A stretch of 64,000 nucleotides of DNA from Mycoplasma iguanae (lineage in GTDB: Bacteria > Bacillota_I > Bacilli_A > Mycoplasmatales > Metamycoplasmataceae): the NCBI RefSeq assembly GCF_024722375.1, contig NZ_CP102734.1, forward strand, positions 186,001-250,000. Reading direction: 5' to 3'. The position numbers and the translations under genes were made by a program. Shown here in pieces: positions 1 to 10,325 of the stretch. The notes under the pieces are model-generated. The model was not told the DNA's origin. It worked only from the letters and a program-made list of their open reading frames with translations, and made no database searches. Every line of letters begins with the position of its first letter. Position 1 is the first letter of the stretch.

Positions 1-347
1 CTTTAATTAGAGGTTACAATTCACTAAAGAAAAAAGAAACGAGTTTACCTTCACCATTTAAAAGAGGAGTATGTACAAGGGTTGCAACAATGACACCTAA
101 AAAACCTAACTCTGCCTTACGTAAATATGCAAGGGTTAAATTATCAAATGGAATGGAAGTTACAGCTTACATACCAGGAGAAGGGCACAATTTACAAGAA
201 CACTCAGTTGTTTTAATTCGTGGTGGTAAAGTTAAAGATTTACCAGGGGTTAGATACCATATTATTAGAGGTACCCAAGATGCTGCTGGAGTTGCAAAAC
301 GTAACCAAGGTAGATCTAAGTACGGAACAAAAAGAGTTAAAAAATAA
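1..347 (+). CDS. rpsL: 30S ribosomal protein S12, 5' end missing
   Basis: Small-subunit protein at the decoding centre. The reading frame is open from base 3, and its first visible residues ([12 protein letters not shown]) match the region after the N-terminus of S12, so the true start lies left of the window; the ATG at 90 is internal. The hallmark stretches [10 protein letters not shown] and [10 protein letters not shown] are intact, including the lysines where streptomycin-resistance changes usually fall. It ends 25 bases before rpsG, in the classic rpsL-rpsG-fusA order. Confidence 0.97.
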   Translation, partial: LIRGYNSLKKKETSLPSPFKRGVCTRVATMTPKKPNSALRKYARVKLSNGMEVTAYIPGEGHNLQEHSVVLIRGGKVKDLPGVRYHIIRGTQDAAGVAKRNQGRSKYGTKRVKK

Positions 348-372
348 TAAAAATTAGAAAGGAAATTTAAAT

Positions 373-843
373 ATGTCTAGAAAACACCAAGCACCCATTC
401 GTAAAGTATTAGCAGATCCAATTTTTAACTCTGAATTAGTTACAAAATTAGTTAATACAATTATGTTAGATGGTAAAAAATCAATTGCACAAAATATTCT
501 ATATTCTGCTTTTGAAATTGTCAAAGAAAAAACCGGAAGAGAACCATTAGAAGTTTTCCAAGAAGCGATTACTAACATTACTCCCCAACTTGAAATTCGT
601 TCAAGAAGAGTTGGTGGAACAAACTACCAAGTACCTATGGAAGTTTCACAAAGAAGAAAACAAACATTATCATTAAGATGATTAGTAAATTATGCAAGAT
701 TACGTTCAGAAAAAACAATGGATGTAAGATTAGCGCATGAAATTATTGATGCTTCAAATAAAACTGGTGCTTCAATCAAGAAAAAAGAGGATACTCATAA
801 AATGGCAGAAGCTAACAGAGCCTTTGCACACTTTAGGTGATAG
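373..843 (+). CDS. rpsG: 30S ribosomal protein S7
   Basis: Primary 16S rRNA-binding protein that nucleates the 30S head. It is 156 aa, the normal length, starting [11 protein letters not shown] after the Shine-Dalgarno AGAAAGGAA. Two UGA codons are read as Trp: one in the middle of the protein (SLRWLVNYA) and one as the last residue before TAG, which restores the conserved C-terminal end AHFRW. That makes it a clean example of the UGA=Trp code. Only three bases separate it from fusA, so the two are co-transcribed. Confidence 0.97.
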
Positions 844-846
844 ACT

Positions 847-2937
847 ATGGCCAGAAAATATGATTTAAAAGATTACCGTAATATCGGAATCATGGCACAT
901 ATTGATGCCGGAAAAACTACTACCACCGAAAGAATTCTTTACCACACAGGTAAAATTCATAAAATTGGTGAAACACATGATGGTGGATCACAAATGGACT
1001 GAATGGAGCAAGAAAAGGAAAGAGGTATTACAATCACTTCTGCTGCTACTTCAGCTTTTTGAAAAGATAAAAGAATTAATATTATTGATACTCCAGGACA
1101 CGTTGACTTTACAGTTGAAGTAGAACGTTCATTAAGAGTACTTGATGGTGCAGTTGCTGTTTTGGATGCCCAATCAGGAGTAGAACCTCAAACTGAAACT
1201 GTTTGGAGACAAGCAACAAACTACAGAGTTCCTCGAATTGTTTTTGTTAATAAAATGGATAAAGCTGGAGCTGATTTTGAAGCTTCAATTCGTTCAGTTA
1301 AAGATCGTTTAGGTGGAAATGCTGTAGCTATTCAATTAAATATTGGTGCAGAATCAGAATACAAAGGTTTAATTGATCTTGTTGAAATGAAAGCATTCGA
1401 ATATGATGGAAATGCTGATGAAACTGCAAAAGAAATCGAAATTCCTGCCCATTTAAAAGATAAAGCAGAATTAATGCGTTCTCAATTAGTGGAGGCTGTT
1501 GCTGATTTTGATGAAGAACTAATGATGGCGGTTTTAGATGGTCAAGAAGTTAGTGCAGAAACTTTAAGAGCTGCAGTTAGAAAAGCTACACTTACTTCAG
1601 AGTTTTTCCCTGTAGTATGTGGTACAGCTTTCAAAAACAAAGGTGTTAAAAAAATGATTGATGCTGTTGTTGATTATTTACCTTCACCGTTAGATGTACC
1701 TGCTATTAAAGGTTATTTACCAAATGAAGAAATGATTGAAATTCCTTCATCAGATGATTTTGAATTTTCAGCTTTAGCTTTCAAAATTATGAATGATCCT
1801 TATGTGGGAACATTAACTTTCTTTAGGGTTTATTCAGGTGTTCTTTCAAAAGGTTCATATGTTTTAAATTCAACCAAAGATAAAAAAGAACGTATCGGAA
1901 GAATTTTAGAAATGCATGCTAACTCACGTGAAGAAATTGATGAAGTTAGAGCAGGTGATATTGCTGCAGCTGTTGGTTTAAAAGATACAATTACTGGAGA
2001 TACACTTGTTGCTGAAAAAGGTAAAGGATTTATTTTAGAAAAAATGGTTTTCCCAGAACCAGTTATTTCACAAGCTCTTGAACCAGCTTCTAAAGCTGCA
2101 ACTGAAAAACTTTCTTTAGGTTTACAAAAACTTGCTAATGAAGATCCTACATTTAGAACTTGAACAGATGATGAAACAGGTCAAACAATTATTGCTGGTA
2201 TGGGTGAACTACACTTAGAAATTATTGTTGATCGTTTAAAAAGAGAATTTGGTGTTGAAGCTAACGTTGGAGCTCCACAAGTTTCATACCGTGAAACAAT
2301 TACCAAAACTGCTGAAGTTGAAGGAAAACACATCAAACAATCTGGTGGTAAAGGTCAATATGGACATGTTTGAATTAAATTTGAATCAAATCCAGATGGC
2401 GGTTTTGAATTTGTTGACAAAATTGTTGGTGGAAAAATTCCTAAAGAATACATCAAATCAATTCAAAAAGGTCTTGAAGAAAAAATGGCAGTGGGAATTC
2501 TTGCTGGTTATCCAATGATTGATATGAAAGCTACATTATTTGATGGATCATACCATGATGTGGATTCATCTGAAATGGCTTATAAAATTGCTGCTTCTAA
2601 AGCGCTTACAAAAGCAAAAGATCAAATTGGAACTGTTTTATTAGAACCTATTATGGATGTTTCAGTTATTGTTCCAGCTGATTATTCAGGTGATGTTATG
2701 GGTGATTTATCACGTCGCCGTGGACAAGTTAAAGAACAAGAAACACGTTCAGATGGAGCAAATGTTATTAAAGCTGATGTACCATTAAGCGAAATGTTTG
2801 GTTATTCAACTGAACTACGTTCAATGACTTCAGGACGTGGAACTTACCAAATGCAATTTGATCACTATGAAGTTACTCCAAAACAAATTGCCGATGTAAT
2901 CATTAAAAAAAGAGCAATCAAAAACGACGAAGAATAA
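847..2937 (+). CDS. fusA: Elongation factor G
   Basis: Translocation GTPase, 696 aa, the usual family length. It shows G1 AHIDAGKT (17-24), the switch II motif DTPGH (81-85) and the G4 motif NKMD (135-138), followed by domains II-V with the [10 protein letters not shown] region. Several in-frame UGA codons encode Trp (for example [10 protein letters not shown] in the switch I region). It starts three bases after rpsG stops and is followed directly by a terminator, so it closes the str operon. Confidence 0.98.
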
Positions 2938-2950
2938 ATTTTTCTTCAGA

Positions 2951-2982
2951 AAAAATGCAAATTCCCAGATTTGCATTTTTTT
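2951..2982 (+). terminator. Rho-independent terminator after fusA
   Basis: A 12-bp perfect inverted repeat, AAAAATGCAAAT / ATTTGCATTTTT, with a 6-base loop and running into T residues. It lies 13 bases after the fusA stop codon. Confidence 0.85.
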
Positions 2983-3069
2983 ATACAAAATATTCAAAAA
3001 ACTTGATTTTAAACAATGTTTTTAAGCCTTTAAAAAACCTTAAAATAGTCATAAAAAAAGGCTTTAGTG

Positions 3070-3082
3070 TAAAATTGAAAAC

Positions 3083-3083
<1 letters not shown>
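3070..3083 (+). promoter_or_regulatory. -10 box of a predicted leaderless gltX mRNA
   Basis: TAAAAT at 3070-3075, then exactly 7 bases, then the gltX ATG at 3083. There is no Shine-Dalgarno sequence. The box, spacing and flank (GTGTAAAATTGAAA) recur almost exactly before the permease at 44194. An inverted repeat AAGCCTTT / AAAGGCTT (3024-3031 and 3057-3064) sits just upstream. Transcription start at or next to the ATG is inferred from spacing. Confidence 0.6.
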
Positions 3084-4467
<1,384 letters not shown>

Positions 4468-4477
<10 letters not shown>

Positions 4478-4839
4478 AATTTAGTTCACTAATTAAACAA
4501 GAAGATAATGAAAATAAAATTGAATTTGAAGCTCCATTAAAAAAAGAACAATGAGAAGAATATGATGTTTATGAATTTTTGGAACCTCAAAATAATGTTA
4601 TGAATAGAATTGAAATTTCAGATGATAAAGTTAACATTTTTGCAGGACCGGCTTCAATTTTTCTTGAACTGCAAAATGAAGTCGATATTCAATTTCAAAC
4701 ACCGCAAGGAATCATTATTATGAAAAGTTTTTTAGAACAATTAGATAAAACTCAAAATTCCATTAAATTTAATTATTCCTTAAAAACAAAAAATAATGAA
4801 TTAATCGGCCACTACAAAATTCATTTAGAAATTAGTTAA
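4468..4839 (+). CDS. DUF1934 (YwiB-like) hypothetical protein
   Basis: 123 aa, starting at the ATG that overlaps the 3' end of gltX by 10 bases, so it is translationally coupled. No signal peptide or membrane segment is visible. The pattern of strands (NRIEISDDKVNIF, then FQTPQGIIIMKSF, then FNYSLKTKNNELIGHYKIHLEI) fits the DUF1934/YwiB family, a small beta-barrel of the calycin type whose role is not known. The family call rests on pattern only. A strong terminator follows the stop codon. Confidence 0.7.
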
Positions 4840-4846
4840 TAAAGAA

Positions 4847-4878
4847 AAAAAGTGTAGCTTTTAGTAGCTACACTTTTT
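4847..4878. terminator. Bidirectional terminator between the gltX unit and rpmE
   Basis: Stem AGTGTAGCT / AGCTACACT (4851-4859 and 4866-4874) flanked by an A-run on the left and a T-run on the right, so it can stop the rightward gltX unit and the leftward rpmE transcript. Confidence 0.85.
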
Positions 4879-4938
4879 AATATAAAAATCACAATAAAAA
4901 AAACTAATTTTTCATAAAAATAACTTTTTAAAAATAAT

Positions 4939-5163
4939 CTATTTAGAATTTTGTTTTTCTTGTGATTTAGCAACCAATTTATTAAATCTGTCAACTCTAC
5001 CAGTAGCTTTAGCCATGTTTTTATCTCCGGTATAAAATGAATGACATTTTGAACAAACATCCACAGAAGCTTCTTTAGTTGTTGATCCAAATGAGTGTTC
5101 TGAATTACATGTTGAACATGTTAATTTTAAAATACTATATTCTGGGTGAATATCCTTTTTCAC
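4939..5163 (-). CDS. rpmE: 50S ribosomal protein L31 (zinc form)
   Basis: 74 aa, starting MKKDIHPEY, the family's N-terminal signature. The zinc-binding cysteines are all present: C16-x2-C19 and C37-x2-C40, so this is the C+ type that needs zinc. A Shine-Dalgarno AAAGGAAA lies 8 bases before the ATG. It forms a single-gene unit converging on the gltX unit. Confidence 0.95.
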   Translation of the reverse strand: MKKDIHPEYSILKLTCSTCNSEHSFGSTTKEASVDVCSKCHSFYTGDKNMAKATGRVDRFNKLVAKSQEKQNSK

Positions 5164-5280
5164 AATTTTCCTTTCACATAAAGCGATTTACAACTTTATA
5201 TTTTTCCTTTTAATTTAAGTCTTTTAATTGTACCACTTATTTTTTTTATAAAAAGATATTTTTAAATACTTTTTATAATT

Positions 5281-5293
5281 TATAATTAAAAGA
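5281..5293 (+). promoter_or_regulatory. -10 box of a predicted leaderless dUTPase mRNA
   Basis: TATAAT at 5281-5286, 6 bases before the ATG at 5293, with no Shine-Dalgarno. A second TATAAT lies just upstream at 5273-5278. The same arrangement recurs at several genes in this window. Confidence 0.55.
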
Positions 5294-5784
5294 TGATTTT
5301 AAATTTACAAGAGATTTTTAATTCACAAAAATTATTAGATCAGTCAATCTCTAAAGCTCACAATATTATTGTTAATGATGAGATTATTGATAAACAAATC
5401 ATTGCTCTTTTAGTTGAAATTGGTGAATTTTCTAATGAAATAAAGACTTTCAAATATTGAAAAAAAGATCAAAAAAGAGATGAAACTAAAATATTGGAAG
5501 AATATGCTGATGTAATTCATTTTTTTATTTCTTTAGGAATAAAATATAATATGAATCCTCAAATAGAAGTTCCTATCTTTCAAGAAGATATTAATACTAA
5601 TATTATTCACATTTATAATAATATAATGTTATTTTGACAATCACGTTCATTGTCAGATTTAGAAAGTGCTTTTAAAATTTTTTTATCTTTAGTTCAATGA
5701 CTGGGTTATGAATACAAAACAATTTTGGATTCATATTATAAAAAAATGCAAATCAATTTTGAAAGAATTCAAAATAATTACTAA
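5293..5784 (+). CDS. dut: Dimeric all-alpha dUTPase-like protein
   Basis: 163 aa, predicted all helical. It has the metal-binding pattern of the all-alpha NTP pyrophosphohydrolases: LLVEIGEFSNEIKTFKYW (an E-x2-E-like cluster) followed by ILEEYADVIHFFISLG (E-x2-D). This fits the dimeric dUTPase group (dUTPase_2), which hydrolyses dUTP to dUMP and keeps uracil out of DNA; a MazG-type pyrophosphatase is the alternative. Two UGA codons are Trp. The next gene begins two bases after the stop, so they form a pair. Confidence 0.75.
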
Positions 5785-5786
5785 TT

Positions 5787-6695
5787 ATGGCCATTGCAAT
5801 TATTGCAGAGTATAACCCCTTTCATAACGGACATATTTATCAACTTCAATATGTAAAAAAGAATTTTCCCAATGACAAAATTATTATCATTATGTCTGGC
5901 AAATATGTTCAGCGCGGTGAACTAGCTGTCGTTTCTTTTGAAGAAAGAGCAGCAATAGCAAAAAGCTACGGAGCTGATGAAGTTTATGAATTAGCTTTTG
6001 AATATGCAACTCAGGCAGCACATGTTTTTGCTGCTGGTGCAGTGAAAATGATCGCAGATTTAAAAATTGAAAAAATGATTTTCGGTTCGGAATCAAATGA
6101 TGTAGAAAATTTAATTTTAATTGCAAAAACCATCAAAGAAAATATTGATCAATATAATAAATTATTAAAATTAGAATTAAAGCAAGGTTTTTCTTTTCCT
6201 AAAGCCAATGCTAATGTTTTAGAAAAATTAATTGGTCAAGCGATTAGCTTACCCAATGATATTTTAGGTCTTGAATATGTAAAAGTAATTATTATGAATA
6301 ATTATAATATTACTCCTTACACTTTAAAGAGAACGCTTGATTTCCATGCAGAACAAGCTCATGAAAATTTTGCTTCTGCTTCTTTAATTAGAAAAATGAT
6401 TTTTAACAATGAAGATGTTAGTAAATATACTCCAATGATTTTTAACCAAATTCCTGACAGAATTGAAAATTATTATCCCCAATTTCAAGAAATTATTCGT
6501 AACTCTTCTGTAAAAGATTTACAAAATATTTGCTTAGTGTCTGAAGGAATCGAAAATTTATTTAAAAAACATATTAATGCAAATTCTTATGATGAATTTG
6601 TTTCAAAAGTTAATTCTAAAAGATATACTTCTTCTAGAATTAAAAGAATTATGCTTTACATTTTATTAAATATTACAAAAAACAAAGAAAATTAA
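5787..6695 (+). CDS. tmcAL: tRNA(Met) cytidine acetate ligase-like nucleotidyltransferase
   Basis: 302 aa. The N-terminus IIAEYNPFHNGH carries the HxGH-type nucleotidyltransferase signature found in TmcAL (YlbM), which acetylates C34 of elongator tRNA-Met from acetate and ATP. Other family blocks are visible: IIIIMSGKYVQRGE and ENFASASLIRKMI. The protein is about 100 residues shorter than the Bacillus enzyme, mainly at the C-terminus, as expected in reduced genomes. It contains no UGA. It has no ribosome-binding site and probably relies on coupling to the preceding gene. Confidence 0.88.
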   Translation: MAIAIIAEYNPFHNGHIYQLQYVKKNFPNDKIIIIMSGKYVQRGELAVVSFEERAAIAKSYGADEVYELAFEYATQAAHVFAAGAVKMIADLKIEKMIFGSESNDVENLILIAKTIKENIDQYNKLLKLELKQGFSFPKANANVLEKLIGQAISLPNDILGLEYVKVIIMNNYNITPYTLKRTLDFHAEQAHENFASASLIRKMIFNNEDVSKYTPMIFNQIPDRIENYYPQFQEIIRNSSVKDLQNICLVSEGIENLFKKHINANSYDEFVSKVNSKRYTSSRIKRIMLYILLNITKNKEN

Positions 6696-6721
6696 TTATT
6701 TTTTGTATAGTGAAATTGATT

Positions 6722-6755
6722 AAAAAAACTATAAAAGCATTTTTATAGTTTTTTT
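6722..6755. terminator. Convergent terminator after tmcAL
   Basis: Perfect stem AAAAAACTATAAAA / TTTTATAGTTTTTT with a 4-base loop. It works for tmcAL and, in the other direction, for the leftward hydrolase. Confidence 0.8.
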
Positions 6756-6762
6756 GTTACAT

Positions 6763-6788
6763 AAAAATTAACTATATAGTTAATTTTT
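6763..6788. repeat. 26-bp perfect palindrome over the hydrolase stop codon
   Basis: AAAAATTAAC-TATATA-GTTAATTTTT reads the same on both strands and includes the stop codon of the leftward hydrolase. It is probably a second convergent terminator. Confidence 0.6.
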
Positions 6789-7574
6789 TAGAAAATTATC
6801 AATTATTTCGATATAGCCATCGATATTTTCTTTAAACATTAAATGACCAGTTTTGGGCATAATTTTTACTTCAATATTTTCTACGTTTTTTTCAAAGTAT
6901 TCTTTAGCATCATCACGATTAATTATTCCATCTTTTTGGCCTAAAATTAAAAGTGTTTTTACTTTAATTTGGTTCAAGCCTTTTTCAATATCATTCATTA
7001 AATTTATGTTGGGTAAACTTTTTCCTAATTTTCAAATATTTTTATTATTATATAAATTAAAATTAAAGTTTTTTCGTGCCTTAATCAAATAATCAACATC
7101 TTCTAAAAAAGTGGGATTATAAAATAAATTTTTCATAAAATTTTTTTCACCTTCAAAATTTTGAGGAAAATAATCTCTAAAAAATACTTTTTTTAAAGAT
7201 AATGAAGTTTTATTCATGGGAGCTATAAAAATCATACGATCAATTAATTGCGGAATTAATTGATAAGCCAAAGCAATAATTCCCCCACCCATAGAATGTC
7301 CCATTAAAATAACATTTTTTAAATTTTTAGATTCAATAAATGTAGCAATTAATTTGGCATAATAGTAAACATTTAGTTGTTCATTTGTTGCTTCCAACAG
7401 ATTGTTTCCTGGTAAGCTAATTGAATAATAATCATTTTCATGATAATTTTCATAAAAATTTTGATGTACTTGATATGAAGAATTAAAACCATGTACAAAA
7501 ACAATTGGTTTTTCTGGTTTCTTATTATCTATAAAAATTTGTGGTAATTTCTTAATTACTTCATGCATTTTCAC
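6780..7574 (-). CDS. Alpha/beta-hydrolase (esterase-like)
   Basis: 264 aa, one UGA (Trp). No signal peptide, so cytosolic. The oxyanion-hole motif FVHGFN (26-31) and nucleophile elbow GHSMGG with Ser94 are clear; the acid is probably the Asp of LILGQKDG and the base the His of PKTGHLMF near the C-terminus. The substrate cannot be told; lysophospholipase or short-chain ester hydrolysis are typical for such mycoplasma enzymes. It is a paralogue of the hydrolase in the nan operon (11188-12018), sharing MNKTSLSLKKVFF versus INKTSCNLKELFL. Good Shine-Dalgarno (AAGGAAAGAAGG) and an upstream TATAAT. Confidence 0.88.
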
Positions 7575-7626
7575 CTTCTTTCCTTAAATTATATATATTT
7601 TTTCATTTGGCTAAAATTGCAAAGAA

Positions 7627-7655
7627 ATAAAAAACCACCTCATATAGAGGTGGTT
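7627..7655 (-). terminator. Terminator of the leftward tRNA cluster
   Basis: On the minus strand, stem AACCACCTC / GAGGTGGTT with a 5-base loop, followed by T residues. It is GC-rich for this genome and lies 24 bases after tRNA-Gln. Confidence 0.85.
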
Positions 7656-7678
7656 AATCTTTTGGTCACTATTGTGAT

Positions 7679-7753
7679 TGGCTGCCCCGGTTAGATTCGA
7701 ACTAACGAATGTCGGCACCAAAAACCGATGCCTTGCCACTTGGCGACGGGGCA
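7679..7753 (-). tRNA. trnQ: tRNA-Gln (UUG)
   Basis: Cloverleaf with acceptor TGCCCCG / CGGGGCA, D-arm GCCAAGTGGCAAGGC, anticodon loop TTTTGGT (anticodon TTG), T-loop TTCGAAT and an encoded GCCA end. Confidence 0.95.
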
Positions 7754-7756
7754 AAA

Positions 7757-7840
7757 TGGTGGGGGGGGAGGGATTCGAACCCCCGAACTCGAAAGAAGTG
7801 GGTTACAGCCACCCGCATTTGGCCGCTTTGCTACCCCCCC
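7757..7840 (-). tRNA. trnY: tRNA-Tyr (GUA)
   Basis: Class II tRNA with a long variable arm. Acceptor GGGGGGG / CCCCCCC, anticodon loop CTGTAAC (anticodon GTA), T-loop TTCGAAT, discriminator A and encoded CCA. It is separated from tRNA-Gln by 3 bases. Confidence 0.94.
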
Positions 7841-7925
7841 ATATTTATTTGTTGCTTAAATGCTCTGTTAATTATATAAAAAAAATATAAAAAGTAAATT
7901 TTTTTTATATAAAAAATAAAAAAAA

Positions 7926-8000
7926 TGGCAGGGGTGACAGGACTCGAACCCATAACACACGGGGTTGAAGCCCGTTGTTCTACCATTGAACTACACCCCT
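7926..8000 (-). tRNA. trnW: tRNA-Trp (UCA), decodes UGA
   Basis: Acceptor AGGGGTG / CACCCCT, anticodon loop CTTCAAC with anticodon TCA, T-loop TTCGAGT, encoded GCCA. The UCA anticodon reads UGA as Trp (and UGG by wobble). It explains the dense use of UGA in genes across the window. A selenocysteine tRNA is ruled out by the ordinary tRNA length. Confidence 0.95.
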
Positions 8001-8063
8001 ACGCGTAATTGCGCTAATAATTATATAATAAATCCTTGTTTTTATCAAGCAATCTCCTATAAA

Positions 8064-8894
8064 TTAATCTTTTCTAAAGTTTTTCTTTTTAGATCTTCAT
8101 AATTCTTGAAATTCATGATAAAAATTACCATGTTCTTTTTTTATTAATGAATTTAATTTTAAAGAAATAATATCTAGAATAAACATTTCGGCAATTTTAG
8201 AAGATAAAGGCACTATTCTTTTTTCTTGTTCTAAGGTGGCAAAATAAATTACATCAACATTTTCTGAAGGATGAATTTTTTTATTGGCAGTTATTAAGCA
8301 AACTTTGATTTTGTGTTTATCTAATAACTTGATAATTTGATTGTTTTCTTTTGAATTCATACTTTTAGAAAAAATAACAATCATTTGAGCTTTTTTATAA
8401 TCTTCATCAATTCATAAACTAATATCGTGTAAAGTTCTGGCATTAACAGCATTAATTCCTACAATATTTAAAGCATTAACCATTTCTAGAGCAGCTCAAG
8501 CAGAAGAACCAGCACCAAAAGTAATTACTTTTGAAGAAGTCATAATTTTTTGAGTAACTTGGTGAATTATTGCTAGATCTAATAGCTCTAAAGTTTTTTC
8601 TAATGAATGTACATAAAATAAATTTACATTTTCAATTTTGTCATTCATATCAAAAAGGCCTTTTTCTGTATTTTCATCAATTTTTTCAATTACATATTTT
8701 TTCAAATCTTTGAAATTTGCAAATCCTGCCTTTTTGACAAAATGGGTAATTGTAGCTACAGAAATAAATAACATGTCTGCTATTTCTTTAATTGATGAAT
8801 TAACAAACTTTTTAGGTTTTGTTTCAATAAAACGTTTGATAATTAAATCAACATTTGAAAATTTTACTAAATCCATTTTTTCTAGTTTTATCAT
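8064..8894 (-). CDS. RpiR/MurR-family regulator with SIS domain
   Basis: 276 aa with three visible UGA-Trp codons. The N-terminal third is an RpiR-type helix-turn-helix (SIKEIADMLFISVATITHFV, residues about 34-53). The C-terminal half is a SIS phosphosugar-binding fold (VITFGAGSSAW then MIVIFSKSMN). Regulators of this type sense N-acetylmannosamine-6-P or related phosphosugars. It lies directly downstream of nanE and divergent from the other nan genes, so it is the likely sialic-acid regulator (NanR role, inferred). Confidence 0.88.
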
Positions 8895-8962
8895 TATTAA
8901 TTTAAAATTATAAGTAAAAAAAGCAAAAAAATACTTTTTTGCACTTATAGTTTATTAAAACA

Positions 8963-9646
8963 TTATTTTTTAATTTCATCTACAAAAAGTTTTGTAATAA
9001 ATTGTGGTCTGGTAATTGCAGATCCTACAACAACGACATCAGCAATCTTTAAAGCTTTTTTTGCTAATTGAGGAGTGTCAAAACCCCCTTCAGCAATTAA
9101 AAGTTTATTACTTTTTGTTGTTTGTTTTTTAGCTCATTTCAAAAATTTCATGTCATCATCAATATTTGATAAAGACTTTGTTTCTTGAGTATATCCCCTT
9201 AAAGTTGTTCCGATATAATCAAAATCTAATTTAATTGCATTTAAAACATCTTCTTCATTGGAACAATCAGCCATTAAAAATTGCTTTTCATTACGGTGTT
9301 TTTTAAATCAAGTCACAATTTCTTCTAAGCTTTCTTTTGGCCGCTGTCTTAATGTTGCATCAGTTGCAATAATTGTTGCTCCAGCTGCCATTAATTGTTT
9401 TACTTCATCTAAAGTAGGAGTTATAAATACTCCTGAATTTTCATATTTTTTTTTAATAAGAGAAATCACTGGAACATTAAAATTAGCACTCATAATATCT
9501 TTAACATTATCCAATTGACTAGTTCTCAATCCTTCCGCACCACCTTGTATTACAGCTTGTGCCATTTTTAAAACAATTCCAGGGCCAAACATTGGTTCAT
9601 TTTCTAATGCTTGACATGAAACTATAAATGTGTTTTCTTTTAACAT
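8963..9646 (-). CDS. nanE: N-acetylmannosamine-6-phosphate 2-epimerase
   Basis: 227 aa TIM-barrel enzyme converting ManNAc-6-P to GlcNAc-6-P in sialic-acid breakdown. Family blocks: [13 protein letters not shown] at the N-terminus, [24 protein letters not shown] with the catalytic lysine region in the opposing strands, and [12 protein letters not shown] plus [13 protein letters not shown] at the C-terminal phosphate site. Shine-Dalgarno AGAAGGTAG is present. A -10 box (TATAAT on the minus strand) lies at 9673-9678. Confidence 0.93.
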
Positions 9647-9672
9647 TCTTCTACCTTCTTGTATTTTTAACT

Positions 9673-9678
9673 ATTATA
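9673..9678 (-). promoter_or_regulatory. -10 box of the nanE-regulator unit
   Basis: TATAAT on the minus strand, 27 bases before the nanE ATG. No convincing -35 is seen. Confidence 0.45.
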
Positions 9679-9775
9679 TAAATTTTTTTACAGCTTTTAG
9701 ATAATTCAAAAATTCTTAAAAAAATTTTAAATTTTGATTGAAAATGTTCAAAAATTAAAATATATTTTACATTTT

Positions 9776-9834
9776 TATAATATTAAAAAATATTTTCTAA
9801 TTAATTAGATAATTTAAACAGGTTATTAAAACCT
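9776..9834 (+). promoter_or_regulatory. Promoter and candidate operator of the yhcH-nanA unit
   Basis: TATAAT at 9776-9781 is followed by a perfect 14-bp palindrome TCTAATTAATTAGA (9796-9809) at about +8 to +21 and by AGGTT-N5-AACCT (9820-9834). Their position around the expected transcription start suits a repressor site for the RpiR-type protein; no binding site is known for it, so this is inference. Confidence 0.45.
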
Positions 9835-9859
9835 AAACATTTTTAACTAAGGAGCAACA

Positions 9860-10315
9860 ATGATTTATGATAGGTTAATCAATTTAAGTAGATACAAAAA
9901 TATTCATCCTAATTTAAATAAGGCAATTGAATTCATTGAAAAAAATGATTTACGACAATTATCAGTTGGTAAAACGATAATTGATAATGAAAATTTATTT
10001 GTTTTAAATATGGAAGTAGACACATATGATGATAAAAATGCATTATATGAGGTTCATTCAAAATATGCAGATTTACATGTTTTAGTAGATACAAGGGAAA
10101 AATACTTTTTTGCTTATCCAGAAGAATTAAGTAATCTTCACAGTGAATTCGATGTAGAAAATGATGTAACTTTGTATTATAAAGATACTAGCAGAAATTT
10201 TTTACAACCATTTCCTGGAGAATTCATTTTGTTTTTTCCTGGTGAGGCTCATTTGCCAAAATACACCAATAGTCGAGGAAAACTTTTTAAAATTATTTTC
10301 AAAATTGCTATATAA
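9860..10315 (+). CDS. YhcH/YjgK/YiaL family protein
   Basis: 151 aa, beta-rich cupin-like family often found in sialic-acid operons, where an anomerase or accessory sugar-binding role has been proposed. Visible features: YEVHSKYADLHVLVDTREKY (the EaHrkyiDiqy-type block), and FPGEFILFFPGEAHLPKY near the C-terminus, which supplies the conserved Glu and His of the metal site. Strong Shine-Dalgarno AAGGAG 7 bases before the ATG. It is the first gene of the rightward nan unit. Confidence 0.88.
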   Translation: MIYDRLINLSRYKNIHPNLNKAIEFIEKNDLRQLSVGKTIIDNENLFVLNMEVDTYDDKNALYEVHSKYADLHVLVDTREKYFFAYPEELSNLHSEFDVENDVTLYYKDTSRNFLQPFPGEFILFFPGEAHLPKYTNSRGKLFKIIFKIAI

Positions 10316-10325
10316 ATATTAAATT

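Noticed and set aside
354-578. Minus-strand open frame over rpsG
   Set aside because: Lies wholly inside rpsG on the other strand; no ribosome-binding site and no recognisable protein.
847-2937. Apparent break-up of fusA and many other genes into fragments
   Set aside because: All breaks are in-frame UGA codons; with UGA read as Trp each gene has normal length. No frameshift or pseudogene is needed.
7678-7890. Plus-strand open frame of 70 codons
   Set aside because: Antisense to tRNA-Gln and tRNA-Tyr; an artefact of conserved tRNA sequence.
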